From Aerococcus mictus (GTDB lineage: Bacteria; Bacillota; Bacilli; Lactobacillales; Aerococcaceae): a stretch of 64,000 nt of DNA. The DNA lies in NCBI RefSeq assembly GCF_003286595.3, contig NZ_CP132985.1, positions 1,550,001 to 1,614,000 of the forward strand. The letters are read 5' to 3'. Below are positions 35,920 to 43,809 of the stretch, piece after piece. Within the stretch, counting starts at the first letter, position 1. The number at the start of each line of letters is the position of its first letter. Both the position numbers and the translations under genes were made by a program. The notes below the pieces were generated by a model. That model had not been told where the DNA came from, ran no database searches, and saw only the letters and a program-made list of their open reading frames with translations.

Positions 35920-36033
35920 ATGTTAAGATTTTTCGAACAACGCCGCCCTTATAAGAGCTTAGAACAAGTCCAACGCGAAGAAAGCAAACGTCAAGCCAAA
36001 GAAAAAGCCCAAGTATTAGCTCACGCTAAATAA
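35920..36033 (+). CDS. Small basic protein of 37 residues
   Basis: The ATG at 35920 has AGAAAGGATG upstream, and the frame encodes 37 residues, MLRFFEQRRPYKSLEQVQRE and so on, rich in Arg, Lys, Glu and Gln, probably one amphipathic helix. I recognise no family. Support comes from the complete unit: Pho-box-like promoter upstream, ribosome site, stop codon and a strong terminator 14 nt later. It may be a small regulatory protein or the coding part of a dual-function RNA. Confidence 0.6.
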   Translation: MLRFFEQRRPYKSLEQVQREESKRQAKEKAQVLAHAK

Positions 36034-36046
36034 GCTATATAATGTA

Positions 36047-36084
36047 AAAAAGAGGTTAGGATCATTCACCTAACCTCTTTTATT
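36047..36084. terminator. Terminator after the 37-codon gene
   Basis: AGAGGTTAGG and CCTAACCTCT form a perfect 10-bp stem with an 8-nt loop, A run before and T run after; usable in both directions, also for the convergent YdcF-type gene. Confidence 0.88.
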
Positions 36085-36162
36085 TAATGGATTTTTGCTA
36101 TTCTGTCCTGTAATCACTTAGCGACTTGAGGCCAATTTACCTATTCTTGACCTCGCTTATCT

Positions 36163-36735
36163 TTACAAATCAATCCAATGATATAAATGCAAGCAATAAC
36201 CAATATACTTATACAACTCTTGCAAGGCCATGTTCTGGGTATAGGGGTGATTTGGATAGCTTTCCCCTTGAAAATAGGCGCTCACAAAATTGAGTTGGAA
36301 GCCGTAGTCGCGGTTAGCTCGCTCAAAAGCCAGCCGCGTCCGTCTCATATGATAGTCACTGGTCACGACAATGGCAGAATGATAACCCAGATCATCCATG
36401 AGAGCTAGTGAAGTTGTCGCGTTGGTCCAGGTAGAAGTGGCCTGCTTTTCTTCGATTAAGTTCTCCCGCTTGGCTCCCAATTGCTGGTAACCTGCAAATA
36501 AATCTTCCCCCACATCAGTATAGCGGGGAGAAACAATCATTTTATCAGCCCGACTATAGCCTGCTTGCAATAACTGCACCGCCTTTTCAGCCCGTTCGAC
36601 TGCCGGTCCCTCGGCCACGATAATTAAGTCACTGCTTTGCGGCGCGTGGCCTTGGTCCAAGTGCTTGTAGAGGGACCTCAATCCTAGGCCAAGAAGCGCT
36701 CCTAATGTGAGAACAGGTAACCATCTTCTTTTCAT
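36163..36735 (-). CDS. YdcF-family (DUF218) membrane-anchored protein
   Basis: A 190-residue protein with one N-terminal membrane segment (about 5-20) and a DUF218/YdcF domain outside or facing the membrane. Typical elements are DLIIVAEG near 36, ENLIEEKQATSTWTNA near 90 and VVTSDYHMRRTRLAF near 118. The E. coli relatives YdcF, SanA and ElyC affect the envelope, and the biochemistry is unresolved. AAAGGAGG lies 7 nt before the ATG at 36735, so the in-frame codon at 36753 is not used. Confidence 0.82.
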   Translation of the reverse strand: MKRRWLPVLTLGALLGLGLRSLYKHLDQGHAPQSSDLIIVAEGPAVERAEKAVQLLQAGYSRADKMIVSPRYTDVGEDLFAGYQQLGAKRENLIEEKQATSTWTNATTSLALMDDLGYHSAIVVTSDYHMRRTRLAFERANRDYGFQLNFVSAYFQGESYPNHPYTQNMALQELYKYIGYCLHLYHWIDL

Positions 36736-36890
36736 TATTTGACCTCCTTTCACGAGTAAGCTTTGCTCTTTAAAGCTATTATTCTTGCAAAATGGCTTAC
36801 CTTATTATAACAACTTTCTCACCTAAATAATGGTTTTATCCCTATAATAAATAAAGCTTTTATGATAAAATGTACCTTCATGTTTAAAAT

Positions 36891-38681
36891 TTGTATTTAA
36901 AGGGGAGTTTTATCATTAAATATCTTATTATACTGGCCTTGTGCCTATTAGCTGGCTGTCAGCTGCCTAATCACACTAGCCAGTCTCTCAGTGATTATAA
37001 GGAAATCTATCAACCGGTCAGCGACAGGATCGAATCAGGCGAGAAGCTTTTAAGCTTGACTGACCAAGTTCAGGCTCTCGACCTGTCCTATTATGATGAA
37101 GAAGTCCAAGCAAGCATTTCTGACCAGATCAAAAACTTGCAATCCAAGCACAAGTCCTATGATGATGGGCTTTTCATTATGAACCCCTTTGGGACATTTA
37201 CCCAATCCATCTATACTTACTTGCCTGATCCTGATCAAGACATTGGCAAAGTGACCTATAGTATCGAGTCTGAATCTAGTGATGTCCTCACCTTCGAACC
37301 GGTCAACTACAGTCAGGATCCTAGTGCTTACGAATTTACCATGATCGGTCTGGTGCCTAATGAAGCTAACCAACTGACGGTTAATCTCTACGATGCTGAT
37401 GATAACAAGTTAACAGACTATCAATTTCAGATTAGTGCTCCCGATATCCAGGCCACTGACTACGAGACCAAAATGGACGTCCTCTACGACTCTGGCAGGG
37501 AAGAACTAACAGATGGTTTCTATGCCAGCATGGGCAGCGACCAGGATAATGCCAAGTTTTCCTATTTATATGATAATAACGGACTCGTTCGCTCTGAATT
37601 GGTCTCTGACGGCGCCCGCTTAGAAAACTATCAATTTCTGGATAAACAACACCTGCTGGTTCGGGTAAGCAACGGCAAATTAGCCGTCCTAAATGGCTTA
37701 GGTCAACCAGTTCGCATCTATGAACTACCTAATCATTCTGTCCACCATGACTTTATCGTCAATGAGAAAAAAGATGCGGCCTTCCTACTAACCACTAACG
37801 ATCAGACGGATACCATTGAAGACACCATCACCTATCTCGATTTACGGACTGGTGAAAGTCAGGAACTGATCGACTTAAAGGCGATTTTTCCTAATTATTT
37901 CCAACCCGTGATGGCCACCCATCAAAACCGGGCTCAAAATGAAATTGCTAATTATTTAGCTGAACATCCCGACCAAGATTTTAGTGATATTGACTACAGC
38001 GCTGACGGATTTAATGTTCTTGATGATGAAGGTAATCTGACCAATTTAGATTGGATTCATATTAATGCCATTGATGTGATTAATGGCGATGAACTGATTC
38101 TCTCTTCCAGGGAAACTTCGTCACTGATCAAATTATCCAATGTCTTTGACCAAGTGACGGTCGACTATATTATCGGGCCGGAAGCAGTTTGGGCAGGAAC
38201 AGGTTATGAGTATTACCTGCTCACCCCTGACAGCGACTTTAAGCCGACTGGCGGCCAACATAGTGTTCGTTTCCAATCCAATGCGATTAATGATGGCTTT
38301 TACAATTTAACCCTCTTCGATAATAACTACTGGCGTCTGGGTACCCGAGATGACCTGGTTATCGACCTACCTCAGGAAATGAGCGAAGAATTTGATCCAG
38401 AAGTGCTTGACGCTTACTCTTACTTTTATAATTTACAGGTGGATGAAGCGAGCGGAAGCTATGACCTGGTCCAGGCCTTTCCAGTGCCCTATTCCTCCAT
38501 CGTTTCCTCAGCCCAAGTCTATAAAGGCAACTATATTACCACTAGCGGAATGACTAATATCCTCGGGGAATATAACCCCCAAGGAGAACTTATCCGGCAA
38601 TTTCAATTCTTTGTTCCCCGCTGGACTTACCGTTTAGTTAAGTTAGACCTGCAAGACTTCTTCTATGAAAATATTCTTTAA
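36891..38681 (+). CDS. Aryl-sulfate sulfotransferase-like lipoprotein
   Basis: A protein of about 590 residues with a lipoprotein signal (KYLIILALCLLAGC) and an ASST-like beta-propeller. The DWIHINAIDV segment, followed by DGELILSSRETSSLIKL-like sequence, matches the active-site region around the catalytic His, and GGQHSVRF matches a second conserved His. Such enzymes move sulfate between phenolic compounds. The start is unclear: the frame opens with TTG at 36891 without a ribosome site, while AGGGGAG sits 7 nt before ATT at 36915, which would give exactly a Lys-plus-hydrophobic signal peptide. A terminator follows. Confidence 0.75.
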   Translation: MYLKGSFIIKYLIILALCLLAGCQLPNHTSQSLSDYKEIYQPVSDRIESGEKLLSLTDQVQALDLSYYDEEVQASISDQIKNLQSKHKSYDDGLFIMNPFGTFTQSIYTYLPDPDQDIGKVTYSIESESSDVLTFEPVNYSQDPSAYEFTMIGLVPNEANQLTVNLYDADDNKLTDYQFQISAPDIQATDYETKMDVLYDSGREELTDGFYASMGSDQDNAKFSYLYDNNGLVRSELVSDGARLENYQFLDKQHLLVRVSNGKLAVLNGLGQPVRIYELPNHSVHHDFIVNEKKDAAFLLTTNDQTDTIEDTITYLDLRTGESQELIDLKAIFPNYFQPVMATHQNRAQNEIANYLAEHPDQDFSDIDYSADGFNVLDDEGNLTNLDWIHINAIDVINGDELILSSRETSSLIKLSNVFDQVTVDYIIGPEAVWAGTGYEYYLLTPDSDFKPTGGQHSVRFQSNAINDGFYNLTLFDNNYWRLGTRDDLVIDLPQEMSEEFDPEVLDAYSYFYNLQVDEASGSYDLVQAFPVPYSSIVSSAQVYKGNYITTSGMTNILGEYNPQGELIRQFQFFVPRWTYRLVKLDLQDFFYENIL

Positions 38682-38685
38682 ACAA

Positions 38686-38731
38686 AAGACCTCAAGCTTA
38701 GGCAAATGCTAGCCTGGCTTGAGGTTTTTTA
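38686..38731. terminator. Terminator between sulfotransferase and FMN-binding genes
   Basis: ACCTCAAGC (38689) pairs with GCTTGAGGT (38717), followed by six T; AAAAG on the other side allows use in both directions. Confidence 0.88.
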
Positions 38732-38757
38732 GTGAATTATTTTAAATTGGCCGCTCT

Positions 38758-40086
38758 TTAATGAGGCGCGGTTGGCCCAGAAACGCTATCTCGGCCTCTT
38801 TCAATTTCTTCTTTAGGCATTGGATTAGGCATCTTATGCTCATGTTGTGAGGCACCAGAAACCACATCACTGCTTTGGCTCTCTTCCTTATCCTTAGCTT
38901 TTGAAGTTGCCTTGGATACCGTATCTGGTCTTGGGCCGCCCTCGCTAGCTTCAATATAAGGTTTCTCAATGGCATGTTGGAGTTCATCATCAAGACCCGC
39001 TTCGTAGCGTTCTTGATACCATTGGTTAACGTCTTCAGCGGTTTCGCCCAAGAATGGATTTGGTACATGTGGATCATGCAAGGTCCGGTCCCAAGAGGAT
39101 TCCGCGGTATCAATAAAGGGTTTCCCATTTTGAACGGTTTCTAAGACCCCAAGATAACGGCCTTTTTGGTCATAGATCGGACGGTAGTGTAAGTAGACCT
39201 TATTCCCATTACCCTTGGTGTACCACATACTCTCACTGCGACGACGACCATGATGGAGGTCTTCCATAATCCCTTCCACCTTGGTACGGATTTGTGGTGG
39301 GTGGCAGTCAGAAACATTGCCCCCTAAAGTCACGGGAGAGCGTGGCGTCCCCGCGTCTTCTTGGTGGCGGCGTTTGTTATAGTAGAGGAAGCGGTTTTGC
39401 TTATCGACAAAAGAAATTTCCACTTCTAAGTTGTCAAGGATAGCTTGGACTTCATCCAAGGTTAACCAACCTGTTCCAAAATCTACCCGGGTATCGGTTT
39501 GGAAGGAGTAAGGTTCAGCGTCAGGATCTTCATCCCCTCTAGCATAGGCTAAGGCCCGGTCTAGGGCGTATTGCATCCCCATCGTGGTATAGGTTGCCCC
39601 AGAGACCACATCAAATTCACGCTTGCTGCCATCTTCCTTGATTTGTTGGATTAATTTTTCTGAGGCTTGGCCACCAAGTTCTGGCGTTTCAATGCCCCGA
39701 TACTTAATATCGGTAATTTCATTCTCGTCAACAGTCACTGCTAAGGACACTTTCCCCTTGTAACCGTCTCCTTCACCATAATAGGTTCCTGGAGTGAATT
39801 CATTAGGTTCAGGTTCACCGGCCGCGATTCTTAAGGCTTCTTTGACCGCCTGAATGAGTCCTTCAGAGGAATGCGTGGCGCCTGATAGAACATCCACATC
39901 AGCACTTTGTTGGTCTAAAATCTGATTCACCAAATGCTTGATGGCTAGGCTACCAACGTTTTCTGAATCGGCTTCAGAAACTTGAATATCTTCGATCTTA
40001 TCTTCACTAACTTTTACATCAACTTCTACCATATTCAGAAAGCCCTGAGCTTCTTCATGGTAGGTGCCTGGTTTAAATTTTGCCAT
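38758..40086 (-). CDS. Double FMN-binding-domain protein with PAS domain
   Basis: A 442-residue protein: FMN-binding domain 1 (about 1-88, DVLSGAT with Thr71), domain 2 (about 97-185, DVVSGAT with Thr165), a PAS domain of DUF438 type (about 215-325; CHPPQI and GRYLGVLE motifs), and a charged tail with DVVSGAS (407-413) and DSVSGPT (433-439). The SGAT Thr is where ApbE attaches FMN covalently in such domains. There is no signal peptide or membrane segment, so it seems cytoplasmic, which is unusual since most FMN-binding domains work outside. It is divergent from the chromate-type transporter. A redox or flavin-transfer role is inferred. Confidence 0.75.
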   Translation of the reverse strand: MAKFKPGTYHEEAQGFLNMVEVDVKVSEDKIEDIQVSEADSENVGSLAIKHLVNQILDQQSADVDVLSGATHSSEGLIQAVKEALRIAAGEPEPNEFTPGTYYGEGDGYKGKVSLAVTVDENEITDIKYRGIETPELGGQASEKLIQQIKEDGSKREFDVVSGATYTTMGMQYALDRALAYARGDEDPDAEPYSFQTDTRVDFGTGWLTLDEVQAILDNLEVEISFVDKQNRFLYYNKRRHQEDAGTPRSPVTLGGNVSDCHPPQIRTKVEGIMEDLHHGRRRSESMWYTKGNGNKVYLHYRPIYDQKGRYLGVLETVQNGKPFIDTAESSWDRTLHDPHVPNPFLGETAEDVNQWYQERYEAGLDDELQHAIEKPYIEASEGGPRPDTVSKATSKAKDKEESQSSDVVSGASQHEHKMPNPMPKEEIERGRDSVSGPTAPH

Positions 40087-40242
40087 TTTTCCCAGCCTTT
40101 CTAAATCTTTGTTGTATATATTACATTGTATAATAATCGATAGCTAAAGACCAATGATATCTAGAACCCTTTGCTTATTTCTTTGCTTAATCAACCATAT
40201 AAAAGTAAACTAGAGATAACTATTAAAGAAGGAGTCTGTTTA

Positions 40243-40830
40243 ATGTACGAAAAAATGCTTAAAGACTCAAAAAGTAAGCGCCAGATGCTGGTCAAACTCT
40301 TTTGGTCAACTTTCTACCTCTCTGCCTTTACCTTTGGTGGAGGCTATGTCATCATTACCCTCATGAAAAAGACCTTTGTGGATGATTATGGCTGGATTGA
40401 AGAAGACGAAATGCTAGACCTGGTAGCGATTGCTCAATCTTCTCCCGGAGCAATCGCAGTGAATGGCGCGATCGTGATCGGTTACAAATTAGCTGGCTTT
40501 ATCGGTATCCTAGTTTCTGTTTTAGGGACCATCTTGCCTCCCATGCTGATTATTTCAGTGATTGCCCTCTTTTACCAACAATTTATCCAAAATTTCTGGG
40601 TTAAGACCCTCTTAGAAGGCATGCAGGCTGGCGTGGCAGCCGTTATCGCCGGCGTTGTCTTAGACATGGTCGCTGATGTTTGGCGGCGCAAGCAACCCAT
40701 CTTGGTCATTATTATGCTAGCTGCCTTTATTGCCAATTACTTCTTTGCCGTTAATATCATCTATATTATTTTAAGCTGCATTGGACTAGGAGTAATATAC
40801 AGCTGGTTACAAAGTAGGAAAGGACGCTAA
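40243..40830 (+). CDS. Chromate transporter family protein, first subunit
   Basis: A 195-residue membrane protein with one CHR domain: FTFGGGYVII near 32 and SSPGAIAVNGA near 69, plus about five hydrophobic segments. AAGGAG precedes the ATG at 40243; the longer frame from 40171 is unlikely. With the next gene it makes a pair of single-domain CHR proteins, which are believed to act together as one antiporter for chromate or sulfate-like anions. The natural substrate in this organism is unknown. Confidence 0.88.
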   Translation: MYEKMLKDSKSKRQMLVKLFWSTFYLSAFTFGGGYVIITLMKKTFVDDYGWIEEDEMLDLVAIAQSSPGAIAVNGAIVIGYKLAGFIGILVSVLGTILPPMLIISVIALFYQQFIQNFWVKTLLEGMQAGVAAVIAGVVLDMVADVWRRKQPILVIIMLAAFIANYFFAVNIIYIILSCIGLGVIYSWLQSRKGR

Positions 40831-40832
40831 TC

Positions 40833-41399
40833 ATGATTTATTTACAATTACTTATCTCCTTTCTAAAAGTCGGAGCCTTTAGCTTCGGCGGTGGTTATGC
40901 TGCCCTCCCCCTCATCCAAGAAGAAATCGTTGAAAATCATGCTTGGCTATCCATGCAGGAATTTACCGACCTGATCACCATTTCGCAAATGACCCCTGGT
41001 CCGATCGCTATCAATTCCGCAACCTTTGTAGGAACTAAGTTAGCTGGACCCCTGGGCGCTATGGTTGCCACTCTGGGTTCAATCTTACCTTCCATTATTA
41101 TCGTGAGTATCATCGCCCGTCTCTACTTCAAATACCGTAACCTTAACCTCTTACAGAACGTTCTAGTCGCCCTACGTCCTGCGGTGGTAGCTATGATTGC
41201 TGCAGCCGGCTTATTAATACTGATCTCTGCCTTTTGGGGAGAAGCTCCACTTGGCTTAACCAATATCAACTGGACCGCCGTAGTTATCTTCGGCCTTGCA
41301 TTAGGCATACTCATCAGATATAAAGTCAATCCCATTTTAGTTATTGTCATGGCAGGCGTCGTTAATGTCCTATATCAAGCGGTTATAATGGTGGTATAA
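40833..41399 (+). CDS. Chromate transporter family protein, second subunit
   Basis: A 188-residue membrane protein, second half of the CHR pair, with FSFGGGYAALP near 18 and MTPGPIAINSATF near 55. It starts 2 nt after the stop of the first subunit, so translation is coupled. Its last helices end close to the border of the decayed element at 41.4 kb. Confidence 0.88.
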   Translation: MIYLQLLISFLKVGAFSFGGGYAALPLIQEEIVENHAWLSMQEFTDLITISQMTPGPIAINSATFVGTKLAGPLGAMVATLGSILPSIIIVSIIARLYFKYRNLNLLQNVLVALRPAVVAMIAAAGLLILISAFWGEAPLGLTNINWTAVVIFGLALGILIRYKVNPILVIVMAGVVNVLYQAVIMVV

Positions 41400-41440
41400 A
41401 GGAAATTATTAGTCAATATACAGTAAAAAGACACTATTGA

Positions 41441-41740
41441 GCTAGCCACAAAAGTAAATTAAATGATTGGGAAAGCTATTCAACACTCGCTGAAGAATTT
41501 GGACATTACCACACAGGAACGCGTCATAACATCACTAACTATGGGAGTAACTCGGAGTTAAAAGAAGAGAGCCAGGCTCGCAAATGGAGTTATCAGTTAC
41601 TTATCCTCTACTCTGACTGAAAAGAATTTCTAAAAGGGAAAGAGACCGTGGCGATTTATGATATTGCTGAAGAATTTAGAGTACCCAATGACGTGGTAAA
41701 AAGCGTGATAGAGTTTTACCGATGTAAGGGTAAATTATAA
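41441..41740 (+). pseudogene. Remnant of an ImmA/IrrE-like peptidase
   Basis: One frame reads TLAEEFGHYHTGTRHNI, then SQARKWSYQLLI, a stop codon, and VAIYDIAEEFRVPNDVVK to TAA at 41738. This is the zinc-site helix and following region of ImmA-type proteins found next to phage repressors, but the N-terminus is missing, no start is seen and a TGA interrupts it. The first His of the usual HExxH appears replaced. It marks a lost lysogeny module upstream of the Abi gene. Confidence 0.7.
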
Positions 41741-41837
41741 GAAGAAAGATTTTTATACTTTGTAAATATAATCCAACAAAACTATTGTTAGCAAAATAGT
41801 TTTACTTATATAAGGGGTCCTTTTTTGAACCCATTGG

Positions 41838-41865
41838 TTGACAATATTATTTTATAGTGTAGAAT
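41838..41865 (+). promoter_or_regulatory. Promoter of the Abi gene
   Basis: TTGACA (41838-41843), 16 nt and TAGAAT (41860-41865). The -10 contains the first in-frame ATG at 41864, so that ATG cannot be the translation start. Just downstream GAATGAAG (41862) and CTTCATTC (41912) form an inverted repeat across the leader. Confidence 0.75.
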
Positions 41866-41950
41866 GAAGTTAACTGAAATGATTTCTTTAAATAGAAATT
41901 GCGAGAGAAACCTTCATTCTGCGAAAGTAGTTTGGAGGTTTCTTTGCGTT

Positions 41951-42934
41951 TTGGGACAAAAGTTTAAGCACACTTTTAAAACTTATAAAGAACAGCGTGC
42001 TATTCTGGAAAGTAAAAATTTAATAATAGATGATGAACATCTATTGGATCTTGTTTTAAAAGATTATTCCTACTATACGATTATTAACGGATACAAGGAA
42101 TTATTTTTAAAGGATAGCAATTCAGAAAATGAAGAATTTAAAGACGGTACGAAACTATCGGATCTATATAATGCCCATTGGATAGATACTACTATGAGTA
42201 ATATTATTTTCAAATATACTCTGCTAGTTGAAAAACGATTAAAATCTCAACTTTCATATATGATTGCTAAGAACTTTGGCGTTGATGAGAATAGATACCT
42301 TAGGGAAATTAATTACGGCCAAGCTTCATATCATAAAGGAAAGTTAAGTCAAATTGTTAAAGATATAAACGAAAAAAAGCATACAGATATTTCCGCAATT
42401 CATTATTTTAAAGAAGAAGGCAATCTTCCCCCGTGGATTGCTGCAAAATCTATTAGCTTTGGAAATATCGTCAATTGGTATCAGATTTTAAGAGAACCTC
42501 ATAAAGATATGCTAGTAAGAAATATGTTAGTTTCTCCCCCTAACTTAAAGCCTGAAGTTTTAAAAGATTATTTCTTTAGATTACTACAACAAGTTTATCA
42601 ATACAGAAATAATTCAGCTCATGGACAACGTTCGTTTTCTATTCACTTAAATGAAAAATACAGTTTATTATATTCTCATTTAAAAGCTGCAAAATTAGAT
42701 AAATATTTTGACGGTTATCCTAAAAATGGTTTATATTCAATTATTTTCTCAATACTGATACTTCTTAATGATAGAAATGCATTAAATCAATTTTTTATTG
42801 ACTTGCGTGATTTATTTATAGTGTATTCAGATAAAAAGTTTTACATATACGAAAAAAGTATAATTGAGTTATTTGGATTTCCACCAAATTCTTTAAATAA
42901 TTTTGGAGAATATATTATAGAGTCTCATAAATAA
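41951..42934 (+). CDS. Abi_2 family abortive-infection protein (AbiD/AbiF-like)
   Basis: A protein of about 327 residues of the Abi_2 family. Typical blocks are YKEQRAILESKNLIIDD, YYTIINGYKELF and PPWIAAKSISFGNIVNWY. YRNNSAHG near residue 227 is the HEPN motif RNxxxH expected in an RNase active site. The frame opens at 41864, but that ATG lies within the -10 box; GGAGG at 41934 points to TTG 41951 (12-nt spacer, a little long). Base composition is more AT-rich than the flanks, as in other phage-borne genes. By family it should stop phage growth, probably by RNA cleavage after infection. Confidence 0.82.
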   Translation: MGQKFKHTFKTYKEQRAILESKNLIIDDEHLLDLVLKDYSYYTIINGYKELFLKDSNSENEEFKDGTKLSDLYNAHWIDTTMSNIIFKYTLLVEKRLKSQLSYMIAKNFGVDENRYLREINYGQASYHKGKLSQIVKDINEKKHTDISAIHYFKEEGNLPPWIAAKSISFGNIVNWYQILREPHKDMLVRNMLVSPPNLKPEVLKDYFFRLLQQVYQYRNNSAHGQRSFSIHLNEKYSLLYSHLKAAKLDKYFDGYPKNGLYSIIFSILILLNDRNALNQFFIDLRDLFIVYSDKKFYIYEKSIIELFGFPPNSLNNFGEYIIESHK

Positions 42935-43047
42935 AATTTAATTATTACTTGCTATACTATAAGGAGAGTCTCAAGGACTAACTTATATATTGTAGAGCCT
43001 TCAGGGCTGTAAGCGAGTAACCACGGTTATCCGCTATTTTATTAATA

Positions 43048-43074
43048 AAACAAAAAAGCGCCCCATAGAGGAGC
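43048..43074 (-). terminator. Minus-strand terminator upstream of the Ltp-type gene
   Basis: On the minus strand GCGCTCC and GGGGCGC pair around a short loop and are followed by six T. It may shield the element from transcription arriving from the tRNA side. Confidence 0.55.
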
Positions 43075-43116
43075 GCAAGATCGGACAAAAATATTATACC
43101 ATAGGAGGAGAAGAAT

Positions 43117-43668
43117 ATGGCAAAGAGATTGTATGATGAGAATGGGAACGAAGTGAAGCAGCGTGGTGGATGCCTTAAGTGGGTTGGAATTGCCGTTTTA
43201 GTACTTGTAGTACTCCTTGTAATCGGCGGCATTATGGGTGGTAATGATAAATCTAGTCAATCATCAAGCGACGCCTCAAGTCAAACAGCAACATCTTCAA
43301 AAGATTCGACTGAGAAATCCACAGATAAAGAAGAAAAAGAACCCGCTAAAGATGATAATGTCCCTCAAGAACACAAGAACGCCCTTAGACAAGCAGATAA
43401 TTATGCTAATAAGATGTACCTGTCAAAAGCGCGTCTTTATGATCAACTTGTTTCCGAATACGGTGAAAACTTTTCCCCAGAAGCTGCTCAATATGCTATA
43501 GATAATGTGGAAGCAGATTGGAAAAAGAATGCATTGAAACAAGCTGAAAACTACTATACCGAAATGGCTATGTCTAAAGATAGAGTCTATGATCAACTTG
43601 TATCAGAGTACGGTGAACAATTTACTCCAGAAGAAGCACAATATGCAGTAGATAATTTACCTGATTAA
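43117..43668 (+). CDS. Ltp-type superinfection exclusion protein
   Basis: A 183-residue membrane-anchored protein. One membrane segment (about 22-43) is followed by a Ser/Thr/Lys/Glu-rich linker and two copies of the Ltp domain (about 88-133 and 137-182; ALRQADNYANKMYLSKARLYDQL-like, written here in pieces: ALRQADNY, LSKARLYDQLVSEYGE). Ltp of the Streptococcus phage TP-J34 blocks DNA injection by other phages. Unlike that lipoprotein, this one has no clear lipobox and uses a membrane helix. GGAGGAG lies 8 nt before the ATG. It is intact while the integrase beside it is not. Confidence 0.85.
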   Translation: MAKRLYDENGNEVKQRGGCLKWVGIAVLVLVVLLVIGGIMGGNDKSSQSSSDASSQTATSSKDSTEKSTDKEEKEPAKDDNVPQEHKNALRQADNYANKMYLSKARLYDQLVSEYGENFSPEAAQYAIDNVEADWKKNALKQAENYYTEMAMSKDRVYDQLVSEYGEQFTPEEAQYAVDNLPD

Positions 43669-43675
43669 GACAAAT

Positions 43676-43722
43676 AAAAAGCCCTACTCCCCAAACCGAC
43701 CAAAGCTGTGGGAGTAGAGCAA
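43676..43722 (-). terminator. Hairpin between the Ltp-type and integrase genes
   Basis: CCTACTCCC and GGGAGTAG pair around a 19-nt loop; the T run is on the minus strand side, so it works best for minus-strand transcripts. Confidence 0.5.
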
Positions 43723-43809
43723 CAAACTAAACACACACATTGGATGTGCGCCTTTTGCATATCCTATTATACCAGATTAGCAATCGAAATAATAGGAAGG
43801 ATATTATAT

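Noticed and set aside
41864..41950. ATG at 41864 as start of the Abi protein
   Set aside because: It lies within the -10 box of the only strong promoter, so it would not be in the transcript.
43708..43809. N-terminal extension of the integrase frame
   Set aside because: The ribosome site at 43796 and the typical start MASIKKDKK show that translation begins at 43810.
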